Positions 18,444 through 28,599 are shown, numbered from the stretch's first letter. The stretch: 64,000 bases of DNA from Xanthomonas phaseoli pv. phaseoli (GCA_022749655.1 CP094243.1:1054001-1118000); one strand, 5' to 3'. Numbers and translations: made by a program. The notes: generated from the letters alone by a model not told the origin.

Positions 18444-19549
18444 CTACTCCAGTAGCCGCGCCCAGCGCTGCATCCCGTCCACCCGGCTCAGCACCATCTT
18501 GATGCAGACCAGCAACGGCACCGCCAGCAGCAGGCCGACCATGCCCCACAGCCAGCCAAACAGCATCAGCGCCAGGATCAGCATCAGCGGCGAGATCGCC
18601 ATGCGTCGGCCCAGCACGATCGGTGTGACCACCTGGCCTTCGATCGTGTGCAGCGCCAGGTACAGGATCGCCGGCAGCAGCGAGGACAAGGTGGTACGAA
18701 ATTCCACAAAACCCATCAGCAGCATCAGCATCACGCCGATCAACGGACCGACATACGGTGCGAAATTCAGCAATGCGACCACTGTTCCCCACAGGATCGC
18801 TTCAGGCAGCGGAATCTGCAGCACAGACAAAATGCCGGCAAATACCAGCCCGACCAGCGTGTTGATCACGCTGATGGTGAGCACGTAGCGCGAGACCTCG
18901 CGCTCGATGTCCAGCATGATCTCGGTGGTGAAGCGTTGCTGCTGCCGGTTCGGTAGCAGGGCGATCGCATGCCGCTGCAGGCTTTCGCCATACACCATGA
19001 AGAAGAACGTCAGCAGCACCACCGCCAGCACCGAGGCCGCCAGCTTGGGCGTGCGGACCAGTGCCTTGTAGGGGTCGTCCATCTGCGTGCGCACGATCTG
19101 CACGCCGCGCTGGCCTTCGCCACCGGCCGCGCGTGCAAAGTTTTCCGCTGCCTGGTTGGCTTGCATCACCGGCTTGGTGAGATCGCGCACATCGCGCGCA
19201 ATCTGGCGCATCTGCCTTGGTGCCTGTTGCACCCATTCGGCGGCGGGGCCGGCCAATTGCGCGGCCAGCGTGACGGTACCGGCCAGGCCAAGGCACAGGA
19301 TGAGCAAGGCGCCGAGAAATCGCGGGATGTACAGCTTGCGCAAACCCCGCAGGATGGGATTGCCGATCAGCGCGAAAAACGCGGCCAGCATGATCGGCAG
19401 GATGATCGTCTGCGCCGCCATAGCGTGTAACCGATGGCGAGCGTGGCCAGTACCACCAGCGAGGCCGGCGCGCGCGGGCGGGGCGCCGGTGCGGGCGGAA
19501 GCGAATCTGCCGCGGTGGCGGCATCCGGTAAATCGACGGGAAGAGACAT
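18444..19549 (-). pseudogene. AI-2E-family transporter, probably frameshifted
   Basis: The long frame (325 residues from an ATG at 19421) is an AI-2E/PerM-type membrane protein: paired N-terminal helices, an amphipathic linker, and the conserved GLVFAGILSVLQIPLPEAIL and LLNFAPYVGPLIG segments. An upstream frame from ATG 19549 encodes MSLPVDLPDA, a proline-rich stretch and a first helix LVVLATLAIGYTLW, which is what the family has before AAQTIILPIMLAAFF. The two join if one G is added near 19418, giving about 368 residues. The alternative is a true start at 19421 with only half the first helix pair. Confidence 0.8.
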
Positions 19550-20187
19550 GCGCGCCCTGGCAGCAGACTGGCGTGCTGCCAGCGGTGCGCCATTATCGGT
19601 GCAATGCGTCAACGGCGCGCACAGGGCCTGTGGGCAGGATGTCAGCGAGCGAAGGCTCGTGGCGAACTCGGCCGCACGCGTCCTGGTGCAGGTCGTAAGG
19701 CGCCGAATCGCTCGTCGGGGTGGCATTGCCACCGACGCCAGGATCTGCCGCACGCTGCCATCTGCGACAGCACGCAGGCTGCGTGCGAACGGCCGTCAGA
19801 CCTCGCCGCGATCGGCGACGCTTATTGGTCACCCGTGGCTTGCATTGGTCACCCATGGCGCGCGATCCCCACATCTCCGAGCCATATCGCCAGCGACCGT
19901 GGCGAGTATCGGCGAGTAACCACGGCGTGCGGTCATTTGGCGAGTTGGAACGCGCAGATTCGAACATCGCGGTTCGCGGTGCAACGGTTCTTTCGCCCGA
20001 TCCCCAAGCGCAGTCGTGCGTGTTGCATGCAGGGCCAGCGTCCGAACACCTCCATCCGGCGCGCGTGTACAGTCCGGCGCGCGTGCACAGTCAAATTGGC
20101 GCTGGTACGCCGATGCCTTGCACAGCCAATCTGCCAGCCACAACGGCGGCGCAGCAATTCGCTAGCCGCCGCGAATGCCGTCCGCGC
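19550..20187. other. Intergenic, no supported gene
   Basis: Long overlapping open frames occur on both strands, as expected at high GC, but none resembles a protein. The sequence contains two short duplications: GGTCACCCRTGGC near 19828 and 19847, and an 18-bp tandem copy at 20055-20090. Confidence 0.45.
20055..20090. repeat. 18-bp tandem duplication
   Basis: TCCGGCGCGCGTGTACAG is followed directly by TCCGGCGCGCGTGCACAG, one mismatch in 18. It lies in an intergenic region and may be a simple slippage product. Confidence 0.8.
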
Positions 20188-20571
20188 TCAGGCCGCGCGA
20201 TCGGTCGGAACCTGCACCACGGTCACCGGCGGGTCGGCTGCCACTTCCTCGGCATTGTCTGCCGCACGTTCGGCCTGCTCGGAGGCTTCCTGCGCGCGGT
20301 GCGCGGTGAACAGCGCAGAGATGGTGCTGATCATCTGCAAAATCTTGGGAATCCCGCCAAGCTTGCTGGCGATGCTGCCCAATGCCGCCTGTGGCTCATG
20401 ACGGCCGGTGACGAACCCGAGCCCGAAACCCACCGTCACAATCCGTAGCGGGGACCACCCGGCGCGCCAGGTCTGGCGCAGTTCGCTCCAATGCAGGCGC
20501 GTTTCCTGCGCGCGTCCTTCGACCAGGAATTCGGCGCGCTCGACGCGTTGACGCAAGGTTCCAAACTTCAT
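20188..20571 (-). CDS. Hypothetical protein, YqjK position
   Basis: A 127-residue protein with a charged N-terminus (MKFGTLRQRVERAEFLVEGR), one weak hydrophobic segment (IVTVGFGLGFVTG) and an acidic alanine-rich tail. Its start overlaps the holin-like gene stop, so the two are cotranslated. It occupies the place of yqjK in the E. coli yqjDEK operon, but I do not see enough similarity to name it. Confidence 0.75.
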   Translation of the reverse strand: MKFGTLRQRVERAEFLVEGRAQETRLHWSELRQTWRAGWSPLRIVTVGFGLGFVTGRHEPQAALGSIASKLGGIPKILQMISTISALFTAHRAQEASEQAERAADNAEEVAADPPVTVVQVPTDRAA

Positions 20572-21053
20572 GGACGTGCTCCACTGGCAGAGGTCGCCGC
20601 GTCGTCGTCCTTGCTGGGGTCATCGAAAATCCCCAGCTTGATGAGCTGACGGCGCGTTGCATTCATGCCGGTGTGGTCGAAGTAGAAAAACACCCGCCAT
20701 GCCGCGATGCCGGTCACCAGCAGACTGCCCAACGCGGTGAAAAACATCGCCTGGAACCACGATAGTCCGGCACGTTGCAACAGCGCGATGATGGCACCGG
20801 CCAGCAGCAACCACGACGAGGCGCCGAACACCACGGCCACGCAGGCCCAGGCCAGGCCACGCCCGAATGCGCTGCGTGCCAGTTGCAGATCGGCCGACAC
20901 CAGCCGACGCAAGGCGCGGCTGGTGTCCTTGGCCGAGCCCAGCGTTGCACGGCCGGCTGCGCCGACCGCGCGTACGCTTTCGTCCAGTCCTGGCGTCTGC
21001 GCGCGCGCGTCTGGCGCGTCGGTTCCGGCAGCGGGAGAGGCCTGATCGCTCAC
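20568..21053 (-). CDS. Holin-X-like membrane protein (YqjE position)
   Basis: A 161-residue protein with two helices (CVAVVFGASSWLLLAGAIIAL and AMFFTALGSLLVTGIAAW) separated by a short loop, and an upstream ADLQLARSAFG segment. This is the layout of the PF07332 holin superfamily III/YqjE proteins, inner-membrane proteins of unknown function that are usually encoded next to a DUF883 protein, as here. A lysis role is not implied. It lies three bases upstream of nothing else in the phage sense. Confidence 0.8.
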   Translation of the reverse strand: MSDQASPAAGTDAPDARAQTPGLDESVRAVGAAGRATLGSAKDTSRALRRLVSADLQLARSAFGRGLAWACVAVVFGASSWLLLAGAIIALLQRAGLSWFQAMFFTALGSLLVTGIAAWRVFFYFDHTGMNATRRQLIKLGIFDDPSKDDDAATSASGARP

Positions 21054-21056
21054 GAC

Positions 21057-21419
21057 TTAGTTGTCGTTGCTGCGTGCCAGCTTGGCGATGACCCAGCCAG
21101 CAGCGAAGGCAACGCCGAAGGCAGCCAGCGGACGCTCGCGGATCAGATCGGTAGCGCTTTCCAGCAGATCGTTGCCCTTGGCGACCAGGACGTCCATCTG
21201 TTCCTTGGCAGCGGCACCGCCGAACTCGGCAGCGGCCATGCCGGCCAGCGCGGTGTCGGACAGTTCGGCCTTGACGTTGGCGCGACCGAGCTTGAGCTCA
21301 TCGCCAGCGGCGCTGGTGGCACCGCGGACGGCTTCGCCAGCAGCGCTCGCTGCCGACTTCAGGTGGGTGCCGGCTTCGCTCAGGTTTTCCTTCAGCTGAT
21401 CGGTATTGGTGGGGCTCAT
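21057..21419 (-). CDS. DUF883 (ElaB/YqjD) family protein
   Basis: A 120-residue protein, ATG at 21419 (MSPTNTDQLKENL). The N-terminal two-thirds is an alanine-rich amphipathic helix with heptad character, and the end carries the family signature IRERPLAAFGVAFAAGWVIAKL, a C-terminal membrane anchor. In E. coli YqjD and ElaB bind ribosomes at the inner membrane in stationary phase. It is the first gene of a three-gene operon with the holin-like and YqjK-position genes. Confidence 0.88.
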   Translation of the reverse strand: MSPTNTDQLKENLSEAGTHLKSAASAAGEAVRGATSAAGDELKLGRANVKAELSDTALAGMAAAEFGGAAAKEQMDVLVAKGNDLLESATDLIRERPLAAFGVAFAAGWVIAKLARSNDN

Positions 21420-21533
21420 GCGATATCTCCTTCGGTCATTGATGGCAGCCGCCACTCACGTGCGGTCGAGCAGTAGCAATAGCATCGGGGGTGTAGGAGG
21501 CGTTAGTGGAAGCACCTTCCGGTGCACATCGCG

Positions 21534-22969
21534 TCAACGCATCAGCGCGTCGTATTGCGCGTTGCCACGCAGGATGCGCACGACAAGCTGCTGCGGCTTA
21601 CGCTGGAAATTGGCGCGCCAGCTGGCAAGGTCGGCGAACTCGCCCACGCTGCTGGCCACGATCACATCGCCGGCGACCAGGCCGTTGGCGGCAGCGCGAC
21701 CGCCGCGTTTGACCTCGCTCACCATTACCCCCGTGATGCCTGACTGACGCAGCGATTCGGGGAGATCGACGAAGGTCGCGCCGGTCAGTCGCGGGTCCAG
21801 CATATCGCCGGTGACGGCGCGATCCTGCTCTTTCAGCGTGGCCTTGAGCTTGAGCGGCTTGCCATCGCGACGGATATCCAGCGTCACCGCACTGCCCACC
21901 GCCTGCAGGCCTTCGTAGTTGTGCAGCGCTTCGGCGCTGTCCACGCGCTGGTCGTTGGCCGCCACCACCACGTCGCCCGGTTGCACGCCTGCCGCGGCCG
22001 CTGCGGAACCCGGCAACACCCGTGTCACCAAGGCGCCGCGCAACGAATCCACGCCCAGGCCCTGCAACATCTGCTGGGTGAGGTTCTGGGTCTCCAGGCC
22101 GAGCGTGCCGCGCACCACCACGCCCTTGGTCACCAATTGCTCGACCACATTGCGTGCCAGGTTGGACGGAATCGCCAGCCCAAGGCCGATATTGCCGGCC
22201 ATGCTGCCCTGCGGATTGAAGCTGGCGGTGTTGATGCCAACCAACTGGCCTTGCAAGTTGACCAGCGCGCCGCCCGAATTGCCGGGGTTGATCGAGGCAT
22301 CGGTCTGGATGAAGTTCTGATAGCCCAAGCCGCGAATTCCGCTGCGCCCCACGGCCGAGACGATGCCGGAGGTAACGGTCTGGGTGAAGCCGAACGGGTT
22401 GCCGATGGCCACCACAAAATCGCCCACACGCAGCGCGTTGCTGTCGGCCAGTTTGATATCGGTGAGGTTGTCGGCCTTGATGCGGATCAGCGCGATGTCG
22501 GTATCGGCATCGGAGCCGATGAACTCGGCCTTGACCGTGCGTCCGTCGCCGAGCGTCACCTGCACGTCGTCGGCGTTTTCGATGACGTGGTGGTTGGTCA
22601 GGACATAGCCTTTTTGCGCATCGATGATCACGCCCGAACCCAGCGATTCGTTGATGCGATCCTGCGGCACCTGCGGAAACAGCCGGCGCAGGATCGGGTC
22701 ATTGAAGAACGGGTTGCGGACGCGCACCACCTGTTTGGTGTTCACGCTCACCACTGCTGGCATGGCCTGCTGCAGCATCGGCGCCAACGACGGCACTGGC
22801 TGGCCGGCCACCGCGGCTGGCAATGCGGCGGCCGTCGGCAGGGTGAAGGCGGCATTGCCGGGGGCGTGGCTTCGGCGCGATTGTCGAGCCAGGCGTTGAC
22901 GCCGGTGGCGGCAAATCCGCCGAAGGCGGCGGCCAGCGAAAGAGTCAGCAGGGTAGGCAGCGGTCGCAT
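21534..22969 (-). pseudogene. DegQ/DegS-type serine protease, frameshifted N-terminus
   Basis: The main frame encodes a trypsin-like protease with His in LTNHHVIENADD, Asp in DTDIALIRIK and Ser in PGNSGGALVN, followed by two PDZ domains; it is a periplasmic quality-control protease of the HtrA family. The signal/anchor MRPLPTLLTLSLAAAFGGFA begins at the ATG at 22969 in another frame. The frames join if the G5 run at 22860-22864 has one more G, giving about 478 residues. Without that, translation of the main part would need an internal start and lack export. Confidence 0.85.
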
Positions 22970-23200
22970 GGAACGGATTCCGGGTTACGCGGTGGATGAG
23001 GAATAGGGCGTCTGACTGCGTAAATCAAGCTGAACGAGAGTGCCTGCGCGCAATTTAACTGCCGGTGAAAGTGCCACGCATCCCTTGCCCTGATTGCGTT
23101 GACAGCCCGACGGGCCGGGCGTAGCGTCCGCTTGATCCGATGCCTGTTCAGCATGTTGCGTGCGGTCGCGCATCGCCTAGGTTTCCCGCACTGACGCCCT

Positions 23201-23207
23201 TAAGGAG
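23201..23207 (+). promoter_or_regulatory. Strong ribosome binding site
   Basis: A near-perfect AAGGAGG lies six bases before the ATG at 23213 of the histone-like gene, indicating high expression. Confidence 0.7.
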
Positions 23208-23212
23208 GGTCT

Positions 23213-24063
23213 ATGAGCAACGGCAATGGCTTAACGGCAACCCTGTCCGACGCCGTCGATAGCGTAAAAAGCACCGCCACCGAATTGACCGAGACCCTCG
23301 CCAGCACCGCCAGCGAGGCGGTTGCCAGCGTGCAGGAGGCGGCAGGCACGGCGGTGGAAGAGGTCAAGACGCAGGTGGCCAAAGCGCGCAAGGCAGTGGT
23401 CAAGGTCGAAAAGAACATGGCCAAGAACGCCGGCAATGCAGCCACCGCAGTGAAACGCAGCGTGGCCAGGACCAAGCGCTCGCTGGCGGCCACCAAGGAC
23501 GCTGCCAAGGACACGCTGGTCGCCACCAAGGAGGCCGCCAAGCAGAAGCTCACCGCCACCAAGGACGCGGCTAAGCAAACGTTGACCTCGACTACGCAGG
23601 CCGCCAAGCAGAAGTTGAGCAGCACCAGCGCCGCGGCCAAGAAGAAGATCACCGACACCAAGGCCACTACCAAGCGCAAGCTGAAACCGCCAAGGCCAAT
23701 GCCAAGGCCGAGGCGGCCGCACTGAGTGCCAAGACCGCTGCCAAGAGCGCCGCACGCAAGACCGCCGTCGCAACGGTGAACGCGCGCACGGCGGCGAAGA
23801 AGGCTGCGAAGAAGGCGGTGGCCAAGTCGGCGGCAGCGAAGAAGCCGCTGGTCAAGCCTGCAGCCAAGAAGGCGCCGGTCGCCAAGCAAACCGCGACCAG
23901 GCAGGCCGCAGTAAAGAAGGCCCCGCTCAAGAAAGCCGTGACCAAGACTGCGTTGAAGAAAGCCGCCAAGGTCACCAAGACCCCGGCTACACGTGCCGTG
24001 GCAAAGACCACCGCCGCGCGCAAGGCAGTGGGCAAGAAAGCGGCAAAGCGCGTCACGCGCTGA
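23213..24063 (+). pseudogene. Histone H1-like Lys/Ala-rich protein, frameshifted
   Basis: The first frame gives an acidic-to-neutral helical N-terminus (DAVDSVKSTATELTETLAST) followed by repeated AATKDAAKxxL units. After KRK at 23680 one base is missing; adding a G gives AETAKANAKAEAAALSAK and continues to the TGA at 24063. The restored protein is about 283 residues, with a strongly basic, AAKK-repeat C-terminal half as in eukaryotic H1-like bacterial proteins and AlgP. It probably binds DNA non-specifically. Without the repair the basic tail would be lost. Confidence 0.8.
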
Positions 24064-24161
24064 GGTTGTCAAGCAGGGCGCAGGCGAGATGTGCGGGTCG
24101 CCAGGTAGCGTGGAAGGCGTGCAGCGCACGCGATAGGTGTCACCGACCCTGTGCAATGGTG

Positions 24162-24197
24162 AAAACGCCGGCGCTGTTCAACAGCGTCGGCGTTTTT
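24162..24197 (+). terminator. Rho-independent terminator
   Basis: AAAACGCCG and GCGCTGTT pair with AACAGCG and CGGCGTTTT around a short CA loop, followed by a T run. It lies about 100 bases after the histone-like gene. Confidence 0.85.
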
Positions 24198-24338
24198 GTT
24201 GCAGCAGCTTTGGCTAGCGCTCCCGCCTGCAGCCAACACGCTGATGACCCTGCACTGCGCGGGAGGATTGCCCGAACGTATCGCGTACGTGTACTCCGAT
24301 ACGCACAGGCATCGCGCATGCAATAAAAGGAACAAGGC

Positions 24339-25001
24339 CTAGCGCATGCCATCGACCAATTGTTTCGCACCCAGGACGATCCCTGCCTTGGCCGCGCCAT
24401 ACGCACCGAGGCTGGCCTTGATGTTCATCGCATTGGGATACTGCTTTTCGACATAGGCCGCCAGCAAGCGATCGCTTGACGCGTCGAAGATTTCCACCGC
24501 ATAGCTGACCGAGCCGGAGAATGCGCCTTCCTTGCCACGCGCGGCCTGGACGGCATTGTAGGAGCCCCCACCGATATCGACCTTCATGAAGGTGCCGATG
24601 ACCCGTTTGCTGGGTTTGGCGCCGGTCAAGGTGAGCCGCACACGCAAGGTGTCGCGCCCGATGGCAGTGGTGGGCTGCCAGCGCTGGCCAATTGCGTCGC
24701 CGAACTCGCGTTGCATGAAATCGGCGAGCATGCGTTTGTCCTGCTCGGGCACCTCTTCGAATTGCGCATCCGGACCGCGGTAAATGCTCACCGGTTCGAC
24801 GAATACGGTCCGATACCGCGACCAATCGACCTCGCCGTGATACGCGTACGGCATGCGGCCGCCGCGGCTGCCATCGTGCGGACGCAGGTAGCTCGAAGAT
24901 GGTAGTTGGCGATAGGGCACGGGGCGGGTGCTGGCGCAGCCGATCAGGCTGACGCTGACAACGGCGAGTGCGCAGTATCGAACGAAGTAGGAAGTCGACA
25001 T
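24339..25001 (-). CDS. DUF3313 family lipoprotein
   Basis: A 220-residue protein with a lipoprotein signal (YCALAVVSVSLIGC, lipobox LIGC). The mature part has the DUF3313 pattern: RYRTVFVEPVSIY near the start, a central LRVRLTLTGAKPS strand pair, and VSYAVEIFDASSDRLLAAYV. These are outer-membrane or periplasmic lipoproteins of unknown function. It is followed upstream on the same strand by a small membrane protein gene. Confidence 0.8.
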   Translation of the reverse strand: MSTSYFVRYCALAVVSVSLIGCASTRPVPYRQLPSSSYLRPHDGSRGGRMPYAYHGEVDWSRYRTVFVEPVSIYRGPDAQFEEVPEQDKRMLADFMQREFGDAIGQRWQPTTAIGRDTLRVRLTLTGAKPSKRVIGTFMKVDIGGGSYNAVQAARGKEGAFSGSVSYAVEIFDASSDRLLAAYVEKQYPNAMNIKASLGAYGAAKAGIVLGAKQLVDGMR

Positions 25002-25065
25002 TGAGAATGACCTGGTGCAAGAAGGTGGGTGGGCGCAGTCCCTGCGCGTTGTCGTGACCTGATGT

Positions 25066-25353
25066 TCAGTGCAATAGAACGCTGGCAGCTGCCAGGGCCA
25101 AGACCGCTATTGCGGCAGTGAACAACACGCCGCGCTTGGCCAAATACTGCAGGCGGCGGGCATCGCGCGCGCTGCGGATATCCGGCAACGCGCACCAGAT
25201 GTCGCGGTTGCGCGTGCCGGGCAGGCCGCAGCGAAATTCCGGCGCGACAGGCAGCGGATGCGCGGCCACGGGGTCGTTGGCCGCGCACTGCCCGACCGCC
25301 AGCGATCGTGCGGTAGGGAGGTGTTGGGTGAAACGGATCGAGTGAGGCATCAC
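25066..25353 (-). CDS. Hypothetical small tail-anchored protein
   Basis: A 95-residue protein. The last 25 residues (GVLFTAAIAVLALAAASVLLH) form one hydrophobic helix, preceded by a basic patch (ARRLQYLAKR), so it is probably anchored by its C-terminus with the rest in the cytoplasm. The N-terminal half is rich in Arg, Pro and Cys. Two ATGs (25353, 25350) start it. I do not recognise the family. Confidence 0.55.
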   Translation of the reverse strand: MMPHSIRFTQHLPTARSLAVGQCAANDPVAAHPLPVAPEFRCGLPGTRNRDIWCALPDIRSARDARRLQYLAKRGVLFTAAIAVLALAAASVLLH

Positions 25354-25726
25354 CAGGCATCCTTGATGCGTGCGGTGAGTACACGGTAGGCAAACGAGTT
25401 TGGGAACTTATTGGTTCGTCGCGACGACGGCGCACCCCGGCGAAGGCAAGGTATTTCCGTGCGCCACACCAAAGTGTCCGCAGTAGAGCGCCTACCCAAA
25501 CGGAGCGCGCAGTGGTCAGGTGGTATTGACGGCGCTCGGGAACCGCACCGTAAGCCGCAGATAGGCCGTATCGCGTTTCGCGCTGGGCCCGTGCGTGCGC
25601 AGTCGCGCATTCCACGTGCGGCCACTGGTCCATCGCGCTCCAAGCACTAACCGCGCCAGCCCGTGATTGCGTAGCCGTTTGGTTGGCCGCGTATCGTCGT
25701 GCTCTCGCGCTACAGCACAGGCAGAT
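25354..25726. other. Intergenic, no supported gene
   Basis: 373 bases between the histidine kinase stop and the upstream end of the small membrane protein gene. I see no recognisable open frame or strong hairpin. Confidence 0.4.
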
Positions 25727-26911
25727 TCAGGCCGCGCCGGCGGGGCGGTCGCCGGCAAACACCACGCGCACGCAGAGGTCGCGTCCATCGTTGCCGTCGC
25801 CGGCTTCGATCGTTGCTCCGTGCAGGCGCGCAATGCCGGCGACGAGCGACAATCCGATGCCACTGCCCTGTACGGGGCGACCGGGCACACGATAAAACCG
25901 CTCGAAAATAGAGGTCTGCGCGCCTTCGGGTACACCGGGACCGTCATCGCTGACCTGCAAGAAGGGGTGCAATACGTCAGCACGCACACAATAGCCGCAG
26001 CTCACTTCCACCTTGCCATGCAGGCGGCCATAGCGGATGGCGTTGTCGACCAGGTTGCGGATCAGAATGCCCACTGCATCCACATCGCAACGCAGCAGGC
26101 AGGGCGATGCCTCAACCTGCAACTGCATCTGGCGTGCGTCGGCCTGCACGCTGAATTCGTCCATCACATGCGAGATCAGCTCGCCCATTTCGACTTGATG
26201 ATAGGCCGCTGAACTGATGCCGGCATCCAGTCGCGCCAGATCCAGCAATTGTTCGGCCAGCCGATTGCTGCGACGCGCGGTTTCCAGCAGTTGGCCCAGC
26301 GCGGCGTCCTTGGCCTCCAGTGTGGGCGCGCGCAATGCGACCTCGGCGTAGGCATGCAGTGCCGAGAGCGGGGTGCGCAGTTCGTGCGCGGCATCGGCGA
26401 CGAAATCGCGCTCGGCCTGCACGGCCTGTTCCACCCGCGCCAACAAGGTGTTGAACGAGGCGATCAATGGGCGGACTTCGTCGGGCGCCTGAGCCAGCGG
26501 CACCGGCTCGGTATCCAGGCCGGTGCGTTGCGCGATGGTGCCGGACAAGGCGCGCAGCGGCCCCAGCGAGGTCCGCACGGCCCACCACATCAATAGCCCC
26601 AGGATGCCCAATTGCACGGTGTTGAGCACCACCGCAATCAGGGTCTGCTTCACGCTCATGCGCGAGGATGGGTTGCCGATCGGGGTCGACGTTACCGCCG
26701 CGTCGGGCGGTTCTGCCTGCATATCGAAGCGCTGCTGGAGCGCGTCGGGCAAGATGGCGATCAGTCGATCGCCGAGCAGGTTGAGTTCCTGCTCGAACAC
26801 GCTGTGATGACCCTGGGTGACCAGTGCGACCAGGATCCACAGAGAGGTGGACCAGCTCAGCAGAACGATCGCGGCCAGCGCCGCCAGCATGCGTGCCTGC
26901 AGCGACTTCAT
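25727..26911 (-). CDS. Sensor histidine kinase (TctE/QseC-like)
   Basis: A 394-residue kinase. Helix 1 covers residues 9-33 and helix 2 about 90-112, with a short periplasmic loop between them. A HAMP-like linker leads to the H box DAAHELRTPLSAL with His176. The HATPase domain shows NLVDNAIRYG (N box), VSDDGPGVP (G1), FERFYR (F box) and GSGIGLSLV (G2). The start overlaps the response regulator stop by four bases, so the pair is cotranslated. Confidence 0.92.
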   Translation of the reverse strand: MKSLQARMLAALAAIVLLSWSTSLWILVALVTQGHHSVFEQELNLLGDRLIAILPDALQQRFDMQAEPPDAAVTSTPIGNPSSRMSVKQTLIAVVLNTVQLGILGLLMWWAVRTSLGPLRALSGTIAQRTGLDTEPVPLAQAPDEVRPLIASFNTLLARVEQAVQAERDFVADAAHELRTPLSALHAYAEVALRAPTLEAKDAALGQLLETARRSNRLAEQLLDLARLDAGISSAAYHQVEMGELISHVMDEFSVQADARQMQLQVEASPCLLRCDVDAVGILIRNLVDNAIRYGRLHGKVEVSCGYCVRADVLHPFLQVSDDGPGVPEGAQTSIFERFYRVPGRPVQGSGIGLSLVAGIARLHGATIEAGDGNDGRDLCVRVVFAGDRPAGAA

Positions 26912-27573
26912 TCAGGGGTCTTTCCGACCATGTAGCCCTGGCCGTAGACGGTGGAGATCAGCGCATCGCCCAGCTTGCGCCGCAACTGGTGCACATACAC
27001 CGCGATCATGTTGCTGCCGCCTTCGGATGGGCCGCCATAGACGCCTTCTTCCAGCTGATCCTTGGTGACCACGCGTCCGGCACGTTCCATCAACGCCAGC
27101 AGCAGGCGGTATTCGTGTGCGCTCAGCGCCACCCATTTGCCGTCCTTGGTGACCTTGCGGCTGCTCGGATCCATACAGACGTCGCCGTGGCTGAGCAGGG
27201 GCACCACGCGGCCCTGGCTGCGCCGGGTGACCGCCCGCAGCCGCGCCATCAGCTCGTCGAACTGAAACGGCTTGACCAGATAATCGTCGGCGCCGGCATC
27301 CAGACCGCGGATGCGGTCGGTGAGCTGGCCACGCGCGGTCAGCGCGATCACCGGGGTGGCATCGTAGTGGCTGCGCATGAAACGGATCACGCTCAGCCCG
27401 GACTCGCCCGGCAGGCCGATATCCAGCAACACCGCACTGTAGCGATGGTCCACCAGCACCGTCTTGGCGGCATTGGCATGACCGACATGATCGATGGTCC
27501 ATGACTGCTGACGCACACCATCGCAGATGGCGTTGGCCAGCATGGTGTCGTCTTCGACGAGGAGCAGATGCAT
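26908..27573 (-). CDS. OmpR-family response regulator
   Basis: A 221-residue regulator. The receiver domain begins MHLLLVEDDTMLA, has phosphoacceptor Asp51 in LLDIGLPG and the lysine in LVKPFQFDEL. The winged-helix domain begins around residue 130 and ends in VYVHQLRRKLGDALISTVYG, typical of OmpR/PhoB proteins. ATG at 27573 marks the start of the receiver fold; the upstream extension is not coding. It forms a two-component operon with the kinase gene. Targets are not visible. Confidence 0.92.
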   Translation of the reverse strand: MHLLLVEDDTMLANAICDGVRQQSWTIDHVGHANAAKTVLVDHRYSAVLLDIGLPGESGLSVIRFMRSHYDATPVIALTARGQLTDRIRGLDAGADDYLVKPFQFDELMARLRAVTRRSQGRVVPLLSHGDVCMDPSSRKVTKDGKWVALSAHEYRLLLALMERAGRVVTKDQLEEGVYGGPSEGGSNMIAVYVHQLRRKLGDALISTVYGQGYMVGKTPE

Positions 27574-27711
27574 GGGTGTTCTGTCGTGCGCAGGGCCAGT
27601 CCGAGATCCGCAGCACTGTCGGTGATGAAGCTTAGGCAAATATTAGTGCATGGCCGAACCGCACGCAGGCCAGGCCATGCATGCCGTTCGGCCCCGTTTG
27701 GTCAGGCCCGC

Positions 27712-28599
27712 TCAGCGCTGCAGGATGGCGCGCAGCGCAGCGTCCAGGTGGAGGTACTGAAAGCGGAAGCCGGCATCGAGCGCGCGCTGCGGCAGCACGC
27801 GCTGGCTGATCAGCAGCAGGTCGGCCATCTCGCCGAAGCCCAGCCGCAGCAAACCGCCCGGCAATGCCAACAGGGCGGGGCGGTGCAGCACCTGGGCCAG
27901 CGTGCGTGCGAAGTCGGCATTGGTCACCGGATTGGGCGCCGTCGCGTTGTAGGCGCCAGGCTGGCCTTGCTGCAGCAACCACAGCAAGAGCGCGACCATA
28001 TCGGCGCGGTGGATCCAGCTCATCCAGTGCCTGCCATCGCCGAACGGTCCACCGCCGCCGAATCGGAATGCCGGCAGCATGCGGGCCAGCGCGCCGCCAT
28101 CGCGATCCAGCACGATCCCGGTGCGCACCCAGCTCACCCGCGGGCCGAGTGCGGCGATGGTGTTGGCTTCGGCTTCCCAGTCGCGGCACAGCACCGCGGA
28201 AAAGTCATCGCCGGCGGGCTCGGCTTCGGTCAACGCAGTATCGCCACGTTCGCCGTAGTAGCCCACCGCCGAGCCGGAAATCAGTACCGAGGGGCGTTGC
28301 GCGGCCGGCTGCTGCGCGATCCAGGCCTGCAATTGGCGCGTGATGCCCAGGCGCGATTGGCGGAAGCGCTGCTTGCGGGCGTCGGTCCAGCGGCCGGCGG
28401 CCAGCGGCTCGCCAGCCAGGTTGATGACTGCATCGGCCTGTACCCCATCCAGCGTGCGCACGGCGGTGATGCCGGGCAGGATGCGCGTGGCGCGCTGCGG
28501 GTCGCGGGTCAGCACGCTGACTTGATGGCCGGCCTGCAGCAATGCCGGGCACAGGGCCTGGCCAATGAAGCCGGTGCCGCCGGTGATGAGCAGATGCAT
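27712..28599 (-). CDS. TIGR01777-family epimerase (YfcH-like)
   Basis: A 295-residue short-chain NAD(P)-binding protein. The Rossmann motif is ITGGTGFIGQAL at the N-terminus; SGSAVGYYGERGD and RTGIVLDRDGGAL are hallmark segments of the TIGR01777/YfcH/SulA group. The C-terminal DUF1731-like part shows QRVLPQRALDAGFRFQY. Substrate unknown. ATG at 28599 was preferred over the upstream extension because MHLLITGGTG begins the fold. Confidence 0.9.
   Translation of the reverse strand: MHLLITGGTGFIGQALCPALLQAGHQVSVLTRDPQRATRILPGITAVRTLDGVQADAVINLAGEPLAAGRWTDARKQRFRQSRLGITRQLQAWIAQQPAAQRPSVLISGSAVGYYGERGDTALTEAEPAGDDFSAVLCRDWEAEANTIAALGPRVSWVRTGIVLDRDGGALARMLPAFRFGGGGPFGDGRHWMSWIHRADMVALLLWLLQQGQPGAYNATAPNPVTNADFARTLAQVLHRPALLALPGGLLRLGFGEMADLLLISQRVLPQRALDAGFRFQYLHLDAALRAILQR

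Noticed and set aside
19593-20448. Genes in the 19550-20187 gap
   Set aside because: Several overlapping frames exist but none has a recognisable motif, ribosome site or believable composition.
20568-21053. Holin-like gene as a sign of a prophage
   Set aside because: It sits in a YqjDEK-type operon with a DUF883 gene; no other phage genes occur in the window.
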